DNA from: CATQHQ01 sp965243805
GTDB lineage: Bacteria; Gemmatimonadota; Gemmatimonadetes; Longimicrobiales; Gaopeijiaceae
Assembly (NCBI GenBank): GCA_965243805.1
Contig: OZ251577.1
Coordinates: 1,302,001-1,366,000 of the forward strand
Length of the DNA stretch: 64,000 nucleotides
Reading direction: 5' to 3'
Below the pieces are notes generated by a model. That model saw only the letters and a list, made by a program, of their open reading frames with translations. It searched no databases and had not been told where the DNA came from. Position numbers and translations under genes: made by a program. This document shows, one piece after another, positions 10,301 through 17,542 of the stretch (the stretch's first letter is position 1; each line of letters opens with the position of its first letter).

Positions 10301-11874
10301 GTCGTGCCGTCAGCGGAAGCCTTGATCGTGCCGCCGTTCAGCGTGAGCGCGTTGGCCGCGATGCTGGCGCCGTCCGCATCCAGGTCCGCCGACTGCACCT
10401 TGTACGTGAAGTCCAAGACGGCGGTTGCGCCGGCCGGCGCGACCACGACCGCTCGCCGCCGTTGCGTCCCGATCGTCAGCTCCAACTGGGGCTTGCCGCC
10501 CGTCGTATCGACGACCACGGTCCGGTTGAAGGCAACCTGGACGAGGACATCGTTGCCGTAGTGGTAGGTGTCGCCTTCCGCCGGCGAACCGGCAAACGCC
10601 ACGCTCTCGACCGCCGGCGTTCGGATCTTGCTGCCGTCCACCTTCCGCGTCGCCTTTGCGTCCACGGCAACGTGCGCGAGGTTGGCAGCCCGCGAGGCGG
10701 CGACGTCCGTTCCCATTATCCTGCCGCCGTTCAGCGCCAGCGCGTTGGCGGCGATGCCGACGCCGTCCGAGTCCGCGTCTGTCTGCTGCACGACGTACAA
10801 GAAGCGCAACGCCTCCTCGCCGCGGGCTGAATAAACCGCTTGGCGCGGAGATGTCCCGACCGTCAACGCCACTTGCGGCTTTCCGTTCGTCGTGTCCACC
10901 GCGACCTTCGCATCGAACCCAACCTCCACGACGATCGTGTCGCCCCGCCAGTAGGTGCTGTCCTCCGGTTCCGGACCGAGAAAAACGATGCGGTCGACTC
11001 TCGGCGGCCGCCCGCGCCGGCCGTCGATCTTGCGGGTCGAATCGGCGGCGATCGCGCCGTGAGCCAAGACCGCGGCAGTCGTGCTGTCGGCGCCGGCTGT
11101 GATCGTTCCGCCGTTCAGGTTCAGCGCATTGGCCGCGACGCTCACGCCGCCGGGAGCACTGTCGTCTCCCTGGACGGCGTACACGAAGCTCAGTCGGCGA
11201 TGCGTCCCCGCCGAGTTGGACAGCGTCGCCTGACGCACCTGCGTCCCAACCGTCAGGGCCAAGCGCGGCGTCCCGCCCGTCGTGCTCACCAACACCGGGC
11301 GGTCGAAGGCAACCCTCGTCACGACCTCTTCGCCGTACCCGTAGGTGTCGCCGGAGGCCGGCGCGCTGTTGAACGTCACACTGCGCACCTTCGGCGCCCT
11401 AGCCCGGCTGCCATCGACCTTGCGCGCCGCGCCGCCCGCCACTGCGCCGTGGGTGGCGTTCGCGTCCAACGCCGCGTTGTCCTTCGCCTTGATCGTAGCG
11501 CCGTTCAACTTCAGCGCGTTCGCGGTGACGCTCACCCCGTCGGCGTCGTAGTCGGCGGACTGCACCGTGTACGAGAAATCCAGACGGTTGAGCCTCGAGG
11601 TGACGAAGAGGGCCCGGCGAACCTTCGTTCCGACCATCAGATCCACATACGGCTTCCCGCTCGTCGTGGAGACCACCACATGCTTGGTGAAGACAACGCG
11701 CACCCGGACGGCCTCGCCCCTGAAGTACGTGCTGTCGCCTGTCGCCAAGCCCAGGAAGACGATGCGTTCCACGGTCGGCACCGTTGACTGAGCTTCCACT
11801 ACGCCGCCCGGAGCGGTCGCGCCGAACAAAGCCGCCGAGGCAACGACGAGGAGCGTCCTTAACGAGGGACGCAC
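4390..11874 (-). CDS. Giant SwmB-repeat autotransporter (type V-like)
   Basis: The 2494-residue protein starts at GTG 11874, 6-7 bp after a GGGGGG tract. It has a signal peptide (VRPSLRTLLVVASAALFG... to VVEAQ) and 14 consecutive SwmB-like beta domains of about 128 residues. Each domain carries variants of GDTYxxGE, FDRxVVVDTTGGxP, YxVQAxDxDxDGVSxxANAL and a closing AHKVNG. One cadherin/Ig-like domain follows (AYFRDPDGDELTY). The last ~300 residues form a beta-barrel with alternating hydrophobic strands and a terminal Phe-Arg (GLQGAIQFR), as in autotransporter translocators. The passenger would be exposed at the surface as an adhesin. It begins only 11 bp after the sdhB stop codon and may be co-transcribed with sdhCAB. 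Neither subtilisin-like nor other catalytic domains were seen. Confidence 0.92.
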   Translation of the reverse strand: MRPSLRTLLVVASAALFGATAPGGVVEAQSTVPTVERIVFLGLATGDSTYFRGEAVRVRVVFTKHVVVSTTSGKPYVDLMVGTKVRRALFVTSRLNRLDFSYTVQSADYDADGVSVTANALKLNGATIKAKDNAALDANATHGAVAGGAARKVDGSRARAPKVRSVTFNSAPASGDTYGYGEEVVTRVAFDRPVLVSTTGGTPRLALTVGTQVRQATLSNSAGTHRRLSFVYAVQGDDSAPGGVSVAANALNLNGGTITAGADSTTAAVLAHGAIAADSTRKIDGRRGRPPRVDRIVFLGPEPEDSTYWRGDTIVVEVGFDAKVAVDTTNGKPQVALTVGTSPRQAVYSARGEEALRFLYVVQQTDADSDGVGIAANALALNGGRIMGTDVAASRAANLAHVAVDAKATRKVDGSKIRTPAVESVAFAGSPAEGDTYHYGNDVLVQVAFNRTVVVDTTGGKPQLELTIGTQRRRAVVVAPAGATAVLDFTYKVQSADLDADGASIAANALTLNGGTIKASADGTTAASLAHGALAATAARKVDGRPRIVAMELVHPPGRPLPPQGIYKFQETIWIRARFDQTLTMTGKPQVSLVVGTDTVQVNARWDLRQNNRAVEFPYRVPRGAKDANGVSVPKGSLDLNGATLKAASDNVTNARLDHVGVAADDDYKVDGNVTPVPRARIGWWNQPASGDTFTRGERIRIRAIFHTRVAVAGKPQLTLKVGTRTRQLTAVFATAWGPAFDYVVQADDQDADGISVPENALSLPGGAAIRAAADTSVAASLAHDSLPADASRKVAGNVAGTPKVQTITVSPLPSSDSTYTRGERFYVNVHFDRDVAVNTTDGKPRVALDIGGTTRYATYSHSFVLEPAKQVFEYVVQATDLDADGLSIPANALSANGASITLANDTVAADLAHGTIAVRPARKVDGSRTTPPRVQSVWLGLPVNGHTYVRGEPVSVVAAFDRQVAVDTAAGSPYFDIEIGSAKRRATYAGQSLDKMQMGFEYLVQAGDVDEDGVGVAANALSAGGSAITAPGDTTPAVLAHVAVPSVYSYKVDGRLSGAATVRAIAISDPTSDSTFTRHEDLYVNVYFDREVAVSTTDGVPRIALDVGGSTRYATYSNPYASTRAIHSFRYVVQASDVDADGISIAANALSANGGSITTLGDTVAADLSHEAVAADSARKANGGRTGTPRVRSLWFSVPPSGGAYVEGDSIHVVAAFDREVAVDVTGGRPYIEIDVGGTKRRAPYAARHLARSRITFRYLVQAADRDPDGVSVPANSLAANGGSITTPSGTTPAILAHDSLPANAAHKVTRAPPRALRVSIGPDPSSDSTYTLHEEFNVSMSFDRAVVVDTTGGRPRIALDIGGATRYATYSHPHNGGPTLQVFAYTVQASDRDTDGISIAANALSANGGSITAPGETAAADLSHAAVAADSARKVNGGRTGSPRPRWVWLASSPVRGDTYRQGEAIKVDFTFDRRAVVDTAAGVPYVEIDVGGTKRRASWTGPPSPSSHFRFTYVVQTADRDTDGASVPASTLTANGGSITGVPGAANTAILTHDSLPANAAHKVNGALPPRAVGVRIGPNPSSDSTYTLHEEFNVSVSFDRAVVVDTTGGRPRVALDIGGATRYATYSHPHNGGPTLQVFAYTVQASDRDTDGISIAANALSANGGSITAPGETAAADLSHAAVVPDAARKVNGGRTGGPRPRWVWLASTPASGDTYRQGEAIKVDFTFDRRAVVDTAAGVPYVEIDVGGTKRRASWTGPPSPSSHFRFAYVVQAADRDTDGVSVPANTLTGNGGSITGVPGAATAAVLTHDSLPANAAHKVNGATASSSANRKPEIVAPMTPKTLELASVPVAEELSAYFRDPDGDELTYTAVSSAQPVAAVTIAGNALTVRPRAVGQSLVTVRAADPKGAEAEQSFLVTVEASRSDRARILKRSLAAFGRTVGTEAVEAIGGRLAAGEEAGAPGQSHFRVGGQSLSCDAASRRHGCGLEGLARQASRLLGVRLSPGVSGLASALHGAANGRLDAEAARGLAHAFGKPVLGAEAEANAARHDEDIGKGRLLTLNPMSRRDFLSQASFRFSPGGGGQATGGGRRATPGDEPQPTPGGWMFWGQMNTGGFEGRPEAGLALDATVRSAYLGADYRFGPGPLAGLALSRTTSSISFESEINGNGTVDVSLTGLYPYVRWSPRSGLSVWGLLGAGWGDADMWEAATGQRFETNIGMFTTAAGARQEVVHALAFKADAFAVRTDAGDAGDLAGVAAHAYRLRLAPEIGGRWAASERASVRSRAELGVRIDGGDAETGIGAEAGAEVAFAHEGIGLHIDVRGRTLVAHQAEAFKEWGASVSVRLQPGRRASGLSVRIEPTWGNVASGMAMLWRDGMAGGAFGGSLDRSQARRAEDAVSPISAGRLEVETGYAFVVPELGRIAPFGRWALERESGYRINVGIRLSALDATDGPAAKFRASLDLFGEHTTRGVAPADRRLGLQGAIQFR
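6370..7917 (-). repeat. Duplicated 774-bp two-domain unit in the autotransporter
   Basis: SwmB domains 11+12 (7917-7144) and 13+14 (7143-about 6370) are near-identical copies of a 258-residue pair. Each opens IGPxPSSDSTYTLHEEFNVS and is followed by a WVWLAS partner domain. The spacing of 774 bp is exact. Less similar alternation of the same two domain types continues upstream (domains 7-10), so the array appears to have grown by doubling of pairs. Confidence 0.9.
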
Positions 11875-11885
11875 CTGAATCCCCC

Positions 11886-12638
11886 CTACCTTCCCACCCC
11901 AATCACCCGCAACACCTTCGTCAGGGGGTCGTAGTACCGGTCCGCCACGCGCTCCTTGAGCGGAATGATGGCGTTGTCGGTGATCGTGATGTGTTCCGGA
12001 CACACTGCCGTACAGCACTTGGTGATGTTGCAGTAGCCGATCCCGTCGCGCTCCTTCAGGTCTTCCAGGCGGTCGGCTTCGTCGGCGGGGTGCATGTCCA
12101 GGTAGGCGGCGTGGACGAAGAAGCGGGGGCCAATGAACGTGCCGTCCAGGTGGTAGTGGTGGTCCCGGTCCACGTGGCAGACGTCCTGGCAGAGGAAGCA
12201 CTCGATGCACTTGCGGAACTCCTGGGAGCGCTCCACGTCGGGCTGGTGCATCGTCCAGGTGCCGTCTTCCCGGTCCGGCGGGCGCGGCGCGAAGGGCTTG
12301 ATGCGCTTCTTGATCTCGTAGTTGACGCTGACGTCGGTGACCAAGTCGCGCTCCACGGGGAACGCCTGCATCGGCTCCACGGTGACCGGTCGGTCCGCGG
12401 GCAGGGTGTTCATGCGGGTCATGCACATGAGCATGGGCTGGCCGTTCACCTCCGCCGAGCACGAACCGCACTTGCCGGCCTTGCAGTTCCAGCGCACGGC
12501 CAGGTCGTTGGCCTGCTCGGCCTGGATCTTGTGGACCACGTCGAGGACGACCATCCCCTCCGAGTACTCGGTGCGGTAGTCCTGGAACGCCCCGCCGTCG
12601 GCGTCCCCCCGCCATATCCTGAACGTCGCGTTCGGCAT
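11886..12638 (-). CDS. sdhB: Succinate dehydrogenase/fumarate reductase iron-sulfur subunit
   Basis: The 250-residue subunit carries electrons from the flavin to the quinone site. It holds a [2Fe-2S] motif (CKAGKCGSCSAEVNG and a later Cys in MLMC), a [4Fe-4S] motif (CIECFLCQDVC) and a [3Fe-4S] motif (CNITKCCTAVCPE). The fourth cysteine of the [4Fe-4S] group is followed by His-Val rather than the common Pro, and an HHYHLDGTFIGPRFF segment follows. These features resemble the actinobacterial Sdh1 type (Rv0247c-like) more than E. coli SdhB. ATG 12638 overlaps the sdhA stop codon by one base (TGATG), which suggests translational coupling. The gene is last in the sdhC-A-B order. Confidence 0.96.
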   Translation of the reverse strand: MPNATFRIWRGDADGGAFQDYRTEYSEGMVVLDVVHKIQAEQANDLAVRWNCKAGKCGSCSAEVNGQPMLMCMTRMNTLPADRPVTVEPMQAFPVERDLVTDVSVNYEIKKRIKPFAPRPPDREDGTWTMHQPDVERSQEFRKCIECFLCQDVCHVDRDHHYHLDGTFIGPRFFVHAAYLDMHPADEADRLEDLKERDGIGYCNITKCCTAVCPEHITITDNAIIPLKERVADRYYDPLTKVLRVIGVGR

Positions 12639-14452
12639 CAGCCCTGCTCCTCGATGATCTTTGCGAGCCTCTCCGGCACGGGTTCGATCGGCTCCCTGCG
12701 AAGCTGCATCGAACCGTCCGCTCCCCTCTCGACGACCACGTTGAACTTGCCCCACCCCTGGTCCTTCTCCCGGTAGTCGTCGCGGGTGTGGGCGCCACGG
12801 CTCTCCTTCCGCTCCCGGGCCGCCAGCGCGATCGCCTCGGACACGGTCAGTAGCGGGACTAGGTCCAACGCAGTGTGCCAGCCCGAGTTCCACTCCCGGT
12901 TGCCGTGCACCTTGACTTTGGCTGCGCGCCGTCCCAGGTCGGCCAGCCCCTCCAACCCACGCCCCAAGTCGGCCTCGTCGCGGATGATTCCCACGTCGTC
13001 TTGCATGAGTTGCTGGAGGGCCTCTTGAAGCTGAAAGGGGCCCTCGCCAATGTCGTCGCGGTCGAAAGGCGCCAACGCCTCGGCCTCCGCCGCCTCCACA
13101 TCGCTCTCACGGACGGTTGCCGAGCCCGCCTCCTGTGCGTACTCCGCAGCGTGCTCGCCGGCGCGCTTGCCGAAGACCACCAAGTCCGACAACGAGTTGC
13201 CGCCCAGCCGGTTGGCCCCATGCAGGCCCGTTGCGCACTCGCCCGCGGCGTACAGGCCGGGCACGTTGGTCATCTGGCTGTCCGAGTCCACGCGCACGCC
13301 GCCCATGGCGTAGTGGGTCGTCGGCCCCACCTCCATCGGCTCTTCGGTGATGTCCAGGTCCGCCAGCTGCTTGAACTGATGGTACATCGAGGGGAGCTTG
13401 CGCTTGATGTGCTCCGCGCCGCCCACCACTCGGTCCTTGATCCATGCGATGTCCAGGAACGCGCCGCCGTGAGGACTCCCGCGACCGGCCTTCACCTCCG
13501 CCAGGATCATGCGCGCCACATGGTCGCGGGTGAGCAGCTCGGGGGGCCTGCGCGCCTTCCGGTCGCCCGTTACGTAGCGCCAGCCCTCTTCCGCGTCGTC
13601 GGCCACCAACTCCTTGTAGAGCTCGGGGATGTTGTCGAACATGAAGCGCTTGCCTTCGCTGTTCGTCAGCACACCGCCTTCGCCGCGCACGCCTTCCGTC
13701 ACCAGGATGCCGCTCACCGACGGCGGCCAGACCATGCCCGTGGGGTGAAACTGGACGAACTCCATGTCCTTCAGCTGCGCCCCCGCGTGGTAGGCTAGCG
13801 AGATTCCGTCGCCGGTGCACTCCCACGAGTTGGAGGTGATCTTGTACGCCTTCCCCAGGCCTCCTGTGGCGAGAATGACCGCGGGCGCCCTGAAGACATG
13901 GAAGCGGCCCCGCTCCCGGTCGTAGCCGAACGCCCCCGCCACCCGCTCCCCGTCCTTGAAGAGGGTCGTGACGGTGATCTCCATGTGCACGGTCATTCCC
14001 TGGTGGATGCCGTGGTCTTGGAGGGTGCGGATCATCTCCAGCCCGGTGCGGTCACCCACATGAGCCAGGCGGGGGTAGGCGTGTCCGCCGAAGTTGCGCT
14101 GGAGGATGCGACCGTCGTGCGTGCGGTCGAAGAGCGCGCCCCACGCTTCCAGCTCGTTGACCCGCGCCGGGGCCTCCTTGGCGTGGATCTCGGCCATGCG
14201 CCACTGGTTGAGGTACTGGCCGCCCCGCATGGTGTCGGCGAAGTGAACCTGCCAGCCGTCCCGCTCGTCCACGTTGGCCAGCGCCGCCGCCATGCCGCCT
14301 TCGGCCATGACCGTGTGCGCCTTGCCCAGCAGGGATTTGCACACCAGGCCGACCCGCACGCCCTTTGCCGACGCCTCGATCGCCGCCCGCAACCCTGCAC
14401 CGCCGGCGCCGATGATGAGCACGTCGTAGTCGTAAGTCTCGCTCGCGGCCAT
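12638..14452 (-). CDS. sdhA: Succinate dehydrogenase/fumarate reductase flavoprotein subunit
   Basis: The 604-residue flavoprotein oxidises succinate to fumarate. It shows the FAD dinucleotide-binding motif (DVLIIGAGGAGLRAAIEA), the covalent-FAD region (AHTVMAEGGMAAA), the active-site segment QFHPTG, and LVTEGVRGEGG. The C-terminal FAD contact is GLYAAGECATGLHGANRLGG. The gene follows the sdhC stop codon with no gap (TAG then ATG) and overlaps sdhB by one base, so the three genes form one tight operon. Confidence 0.97.
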   Translation of the reverse strand: MAASETYDYDVLIIGAGGAGLRAAIEASAKGVRVGLVCKSLLGKAHTVMAEGGMAAALANVDERDGWQVHFADTMRGGQYLNQWRMAEIHAKEAPARVNELEAWGALFDRTHDGRILQRNFGGHAYPRLAHVGDRTGLEMIRTLQDHGIHQGMTVHMEITVTTLFKDGERVAGAFGYDRERGRFHVFRAPAVILATGGLGKAYKITSNSWECTGDGISLAYHAGAQLKDMEFVQFHPTGMVWPPSVSGILVTEGVRGEGGVLTNSEGKRFMFDNIPELYKELVADDAEEGWRYVTGDRKARRPPELLTRDHVARMILAEVKAGRGSPHGGAFLDIAWIKDRVVGGAEHIKRKLPSMYHQFKQLADLDITEEPMEVGPTTHYAMGGVRVDSDSQMTNVPGLYAAGECATGLHGANRLGGNSLSDLVVFGKRAGEHAAEYAQEAGSATVRESDVEAAEAEALAPFDRDDIGEGPFQLQEALQQLMQDDVGIIRDEADLGRGLEGLADLGRRAAKVKVHGNREWNSGWHTALDLVPLLTVSEAIALAARERKESRGAHTRDDYREKDQGWGKFNVVVERGADGSMQLRREPIEPVPERLAKIIEEQG

Positions 14453-15301
14453 CTAGATGATCCTCAAGTCCGTCCAAACGCCCATGGAGCACATGCGCAC
14501 GTAGAAATCGGTGAAGCCGACCCAGAAGAGGCTCAGCCAGGCGAAGAGCTGGTGGCGGGTGTTGCACCACGTCACGCCCTTCCAAGCCTTCAGCCGAGCA
14601 GGGCGTCGCGAGAGCACGTTGCGCCTGCCGCCGATCAGATGGCGCAAGGAGTGGCAGCCGAAGGTGTAGCCCGAGAGGAGGACGACGTTGGTCGCCAGCA
14701 CCAGTGTGCCGACGCCGATGCCGAACTCGTCGTGTCCAGGACCGAACCACATGCCTCGGTACACGTCGATCGACAAGACCACCAGGAAAGCCAGCGCGAA
14801 GTAGAGGAACCAGCGGTGGACGTTCTGGAAGATCAGCGGGAAGCGCTGCTCGCCTCGGTAGCCCTTCTGGGGCTTGCCCACGCCGCAGCTGGGAGGGGAC
14901 GCCCAGTGGGACTTGTAGTAGGCGCCCCGGTAGTAGTAGCAGGTGAAGCGAAAGCCGCCGGGCGCCCAGAGGATGAGGAACGCAGGGTAGAGGGGAAGCC
15001 AAGCGGGCCACCAGCTCGGTTGCGATCCGAAGACGGCGTGGTGAGATGCGGCGACCGCGCCAGCCGCCGAGCCCGAGGCGCCGGGGTCGAAGAAGAGAGG
15101 CGAGTACATGGGCGACAGGTAGCCGCCGAACTCGAAGTGGGCGTTCTGGAGCGCAGCCCAAGTCGAGTAGATGATGAACGCCGAGAGGCCCAAGAAGACG
15201 GCCAGCGGCTTGCTCCACCATCGGTCGATCCGGGCGGTCTGCAGGAACGGGCGCCGGGAGACCGCCGGGCGGACGGCAACCGTCGCGAGGGTCCGTGCCA
15301 T
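14453..15301 (-). CDS. sdhC: Succinate dehydrogenase membrane anchor subunit, Sdh1-type
   Basis: The 282-residue membrane protein has about five hydrophobic segments (KPLAVFLGLSAFIIY, LYPAFLILWAPGG, WFLYFALAFLVVLSI, GVGTLVLATNVVLLSGY, LFAWLSLFWVGFTDFY). It is longer than SdhC or SdhD of the two-anchor enzymes and stands alone, as in the mycobacterial Rv0249c type. Conserved-looking Cys/His positions occur in FTCYYYRGAYYKSHW, SCGVGKP, NVHRW, GCHSLRH and WCNTRHQ. They are candidates for haem or, by analogy with what I recall of a mycobacterial Sdh1 structure, a membrane-embedded Rieske-type cluster. ATG 15301 is chosen; the ribosome-binding site is weak. Confidence 0.9.
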   Translation of the reverse strand: MARTLATVAVRPAVSRRPFLQTARIDRWWSKPLAVFLGLSAFIIYSTWAALQNAHFEFGGYLSPMYSPLFFDPGASGSAAGAVAASHHAVFGSQPSWWPAWLPLYPAFLILWAPGGFRFTCYYYRGAYYKSHWASPPSCGVGKPQKGYRGEQRFPLIFQNVHRWFLYFALAFLVVLSIDVYRGMWFGPGHDEFGIGVGTLVLATNVVLLSGYTFGCHSLRHLIGGRRNVLSRRPARLKAWKGVTWCNTRHQLFAWLSLFWVGFTDFYVRMCSMGVWTDLRII

Positions 15302-15350
15302 GGGGCGGGAAATCCTAGTTCTGGGCGTGGAGGGGGAGCGAAGGGCTTCC

Positions 15351-15381
15351 AGTATAGTACGACCAACAGCGGCTCGGGCAA
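15351..15381 (-). promoter_or_regulatory. Candidate sdhCAB promoter
   Basis: On the minus strand a TATACT -10 element (15356-15351) lies 19 bp after a TTGCCC -35-like element (15381-15376), within the 92-bp gap between the MutS-like gene and sdhC. The long spacer lowers confidence. If real, the transcript would include sdhC, sdhA, sdhB and possibly the giant autotransporter. Confidence 0.4.
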
Positions 15382-15393
15382 GTCGTAGGGTCG

Positions 15394-17397
15394 TCAATCC
15401 AGCCCCACGAGCGCCAGTAGCCGCAGCGCGTTGGTGGAGGTAGCAGGTCCTGGGCGAAGGCGGTAGTCGAAGACGAGCCGGTCGGCACTGTCGGCGCTGT
15501 GGTCGATGTCGGTGCTGTTGCCCCGGTTGCCGCTGTTGCCGCTGTCGCCGCTGTCGCGAACCGATTCCGTGAAGTGGACGGCAGTGGCGCGGGCGTTGAG
15601 GTCCTCCGCGTCGGCGAGGGCCAGGTCGTGGGTGGTGACGGCCCCGATCGCGGAGGACGCCAGCAGCCGCCGGACGACCGTGCGAGCGGCGATCTGCCGC
15701 TCCGCGCTGTTGGTTCCCTGGAGGATTTCGTCGACCAGGTAGAGGGCGCGTTCGGGAGCGCTGGCCTCGGCGGCGTCCACCACCTGCTTGAGCCGGCGCA
15801 GTTCGGCCATGAAGAACGAGATGCCGTCGGCCAGCGAGTCTCGCACGGACATGCTTGTCACCACGCGCAGCGAGGGCAGGCGAAGCGAGTCCGCGCACAC
15901 CGGCGCCCCGGCCTGCGCCAGCACCACGTTGAGCCCGATCGCCTTCAGCAGCGTGGACTTGCCCGACATGTTGGACCCGGTCACCAGCAGGAAGGAGCCG
16001 GCCGGGCCGACTTCCACGTCATTGCGAACGCACGCCGGCGGCGGCAGAAGGGGGTGGCCCAGCGCTTCGCCGCGCAACGTGTCGGCGCCGGCGTCCAGGT
16101 TGGGGATCGTCCAGTCGGGGTGGTCGGCGGCGAGGGCGGCCAGCGCCGTTAGGGCCTCGGCTTCGCCCACGGCTTGCAGCCACTCCCGGACGCGGTGGCC
16201 GGACCGGGCCTTCCACCGCTCCAGCGCGGCCAGCGTGTGCACGTCCCAGAAGAGAAGGAGCGCCAGGGGCAGGTGGAACAGCGGGGAGCGTCGCAGATCG
16301 GCCATGTCCAGCAGGCGTCGCAGCCGCCGGATCTCTTGGTGGGCGGGCCGGACCCAAGGGTCGTCGCTGTCGCTGGCGGCGGCCCCGCCGAGTCGGGCGC
16401 CTCCGCCGAGTCGGGTGCGGATGTCGGTCCATAGGGGCGACGCGAACTCCCCGCTGCTGTGGAGTTGGGCGAGCAGCGGTCCGTAGTCGCGCACCTCCGA
16501 CTCGCCGTCGCCGGCCTTGGACAGGAGACGGGAGATGCGCTTCCAGCACGGCCACAAGACGGCCAGCGACGCCAGCGGGGGCCAAGCCGCCACCGCGCCG
16601 GGCACCGCGCCCAGGAAGTAGAGGACGAGGGCCGATACGTTCACGGGCGGCATGAGGTACGCCGCCGCCAGGAGCCAGCGGCGTCCGGCCAGCCGTTCTT
16701 CGCCCTCGGCCCAACGCAGAAAGCGGGCCGCGGGGTGGAGGCCGCCGTCGCCGTCCACATTGCCGTCGCCTTCGCCGGCGGACGGCCGAGTCCTGTCGAG
16801 CACTCTGGCCTCGGTGGCCAAGCGGTCCCGAAAGTCGAACGCCCGTGCGAGATCGACCACGGCCTGCTGTCGGAGCGCGACGGTGTGAGGGTCCGCCCCG
16901 AAGCGCAACCACTGGTGAAGGGTGCGGCGGCCAGGCTTCGTCGAGGCCGTACCGAGCAGCCGCATCAGGGAGGCGCGCCCGTGGAGGTCCAGGTCCTCCG
17001 CGTAGTCGTGGGCGTGCGCTCGACCGCGGTCCACGGGCGGCGCCTCGTCGGCGGGCCGGGGCAGGTCGTCCCACCGGCGCTCCACTCGGGCGATTCCCTC
17101 CCGGTTGAGATCGGCGGCCAACTCGGCCCTTCGACGCCGTGACCTAGCCCGTCGCTGGCCGAATACCAGCAGCCCGAACGCCAGACATGCGGTGCCGATC
17201 GCCCCCCAGGCTGCCGCTCCGCTCCCTGCCGAGAAGAGCACCCACGGGGCGGAGACGCCGATGGCAAAGGTGGCGAGTCGGAGCCGGCCGTGAGTGCGAA
17301 CCGCTCGGTCGGCGTGGCCGGCAGCTTCGTCGAAGCGGGCCGCTCGGTCGGCGTAAGTCGGACGGGGGTCGGTGCCGGGCGTTGCGGAGCGGTTCAT
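15394..17397 (-). CDS. MutS-family ATPase with N-terminal membrane segments
   Basis: The 667-residue protein lacks the mismatch-binding domain of MutS. It begins with two hydrophobic helices (LRLATFAIGVSAPWVLFSAG and WGAIGTACLAFGLLVFG), then helical core and lever regions. The C-terminal MutS ATPase domain has Walker A GSNMSGKSTLLKAIG, Walker B YLVDEILQGTNSAER and VTTHDLALAD. Such MutS-like ATPases of unknown role occur in Bacteroidota and Gemmatimonadota, and membrane attachment argues against canonical mismatch repair. ATG 17397 is used; an upstream in-frame GTG at 17433 is possible. It lies upstream of sdhCAB on the same strand but has its own 92-bp gap. Confidence 0.85.
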   Translation of the reverse strand: MNRSATPGTDPRPTYADRAARFDEAAGHADRAVRTHGRLRLATFAIGVSAPWVLFSAGSGAAAWGAIGTACLAFGLLVFGQRRARSRRRRAELAADLNREGIARVERRWDDLPRPADEAPPVDRGRAHAHDYAEDLDLHGRASLMRLLGTASTKPGRRTLHQWLRFGADPHTVALRQQAVVDLARAFDFRDRLATEARVLDRTRPSAGEGDGNVDGDGGLHPAARFLRWAEGEERLAGRRWLLAAAYLMPPVNVSALVLYFLGAVPGAVAAWPPLASLAVLWPCWKRISRLLSKAGDGESEVRDYGPLLAQLHSSGEFASPLWTDIRTRLGGGARLGGAAASDSDDPWVRPAHQEIRRLRRLLDMADLRRSPLFHLPLALLLFWDVHTLAALERWKARSGHRVREWLQAVGEAEALTALAALAADHPDWTIPNLDAGADTLRGEALGHPLLPPPACVRNDVEVGPAGSFLLVTGSNMSGKSTLLKAIGLNVVLAQAGAPVCADSLRLPSLRVVTSMSVRDSLADGISFFMAELRRLKQVVDAAEASAPERALYLVDEILQGTNSAERQIAARTVVRRLLASSAIGAVTTHDLALADAEDLNARATAVHFTESVRDSGDSGNSGNRGNSTDIDHSADSADRLVFDYRLRPGPATSTNALRLLALVGLD

Positions 17398-17474
17398 GGC
17401 GGGAAGGTAACGGACGCTAGCCAGGCCGCCCACAGGCTTGCGCAGCCCGTAGCTACCTGCTTACGGTAGGGCTG

Positions 17475-17507
17475 GTTTCTGGTCCCCAAGCCTGTTTCTG
17501 GTCCCCA
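17475..17507. repeat. Direct repeat pair in a divergent intergenic region
   Basis: GTTTCTGGTCCCCA occurs at 17475-17488 and again at 17494-17507, 19 bp apart. It lies in the 145-bp gap between the divergently read MutS-like gene and the amidohydrolase gene. The spacing is close to two helical turns, so it could be an operator. It could also be a simple local duplication. Confidence 0.6.
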
Positions 17508-17542
17508 CACCCCCAATCAGCGGCAACGGAACAACAGCTTGC

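Noticed and set aside
5527..10830. Long plus-strand frames opposite the autotransporter
   Set aside because: Arg-rich compositions without domains; the minus frame has 14 regular beta domains and a barrel.
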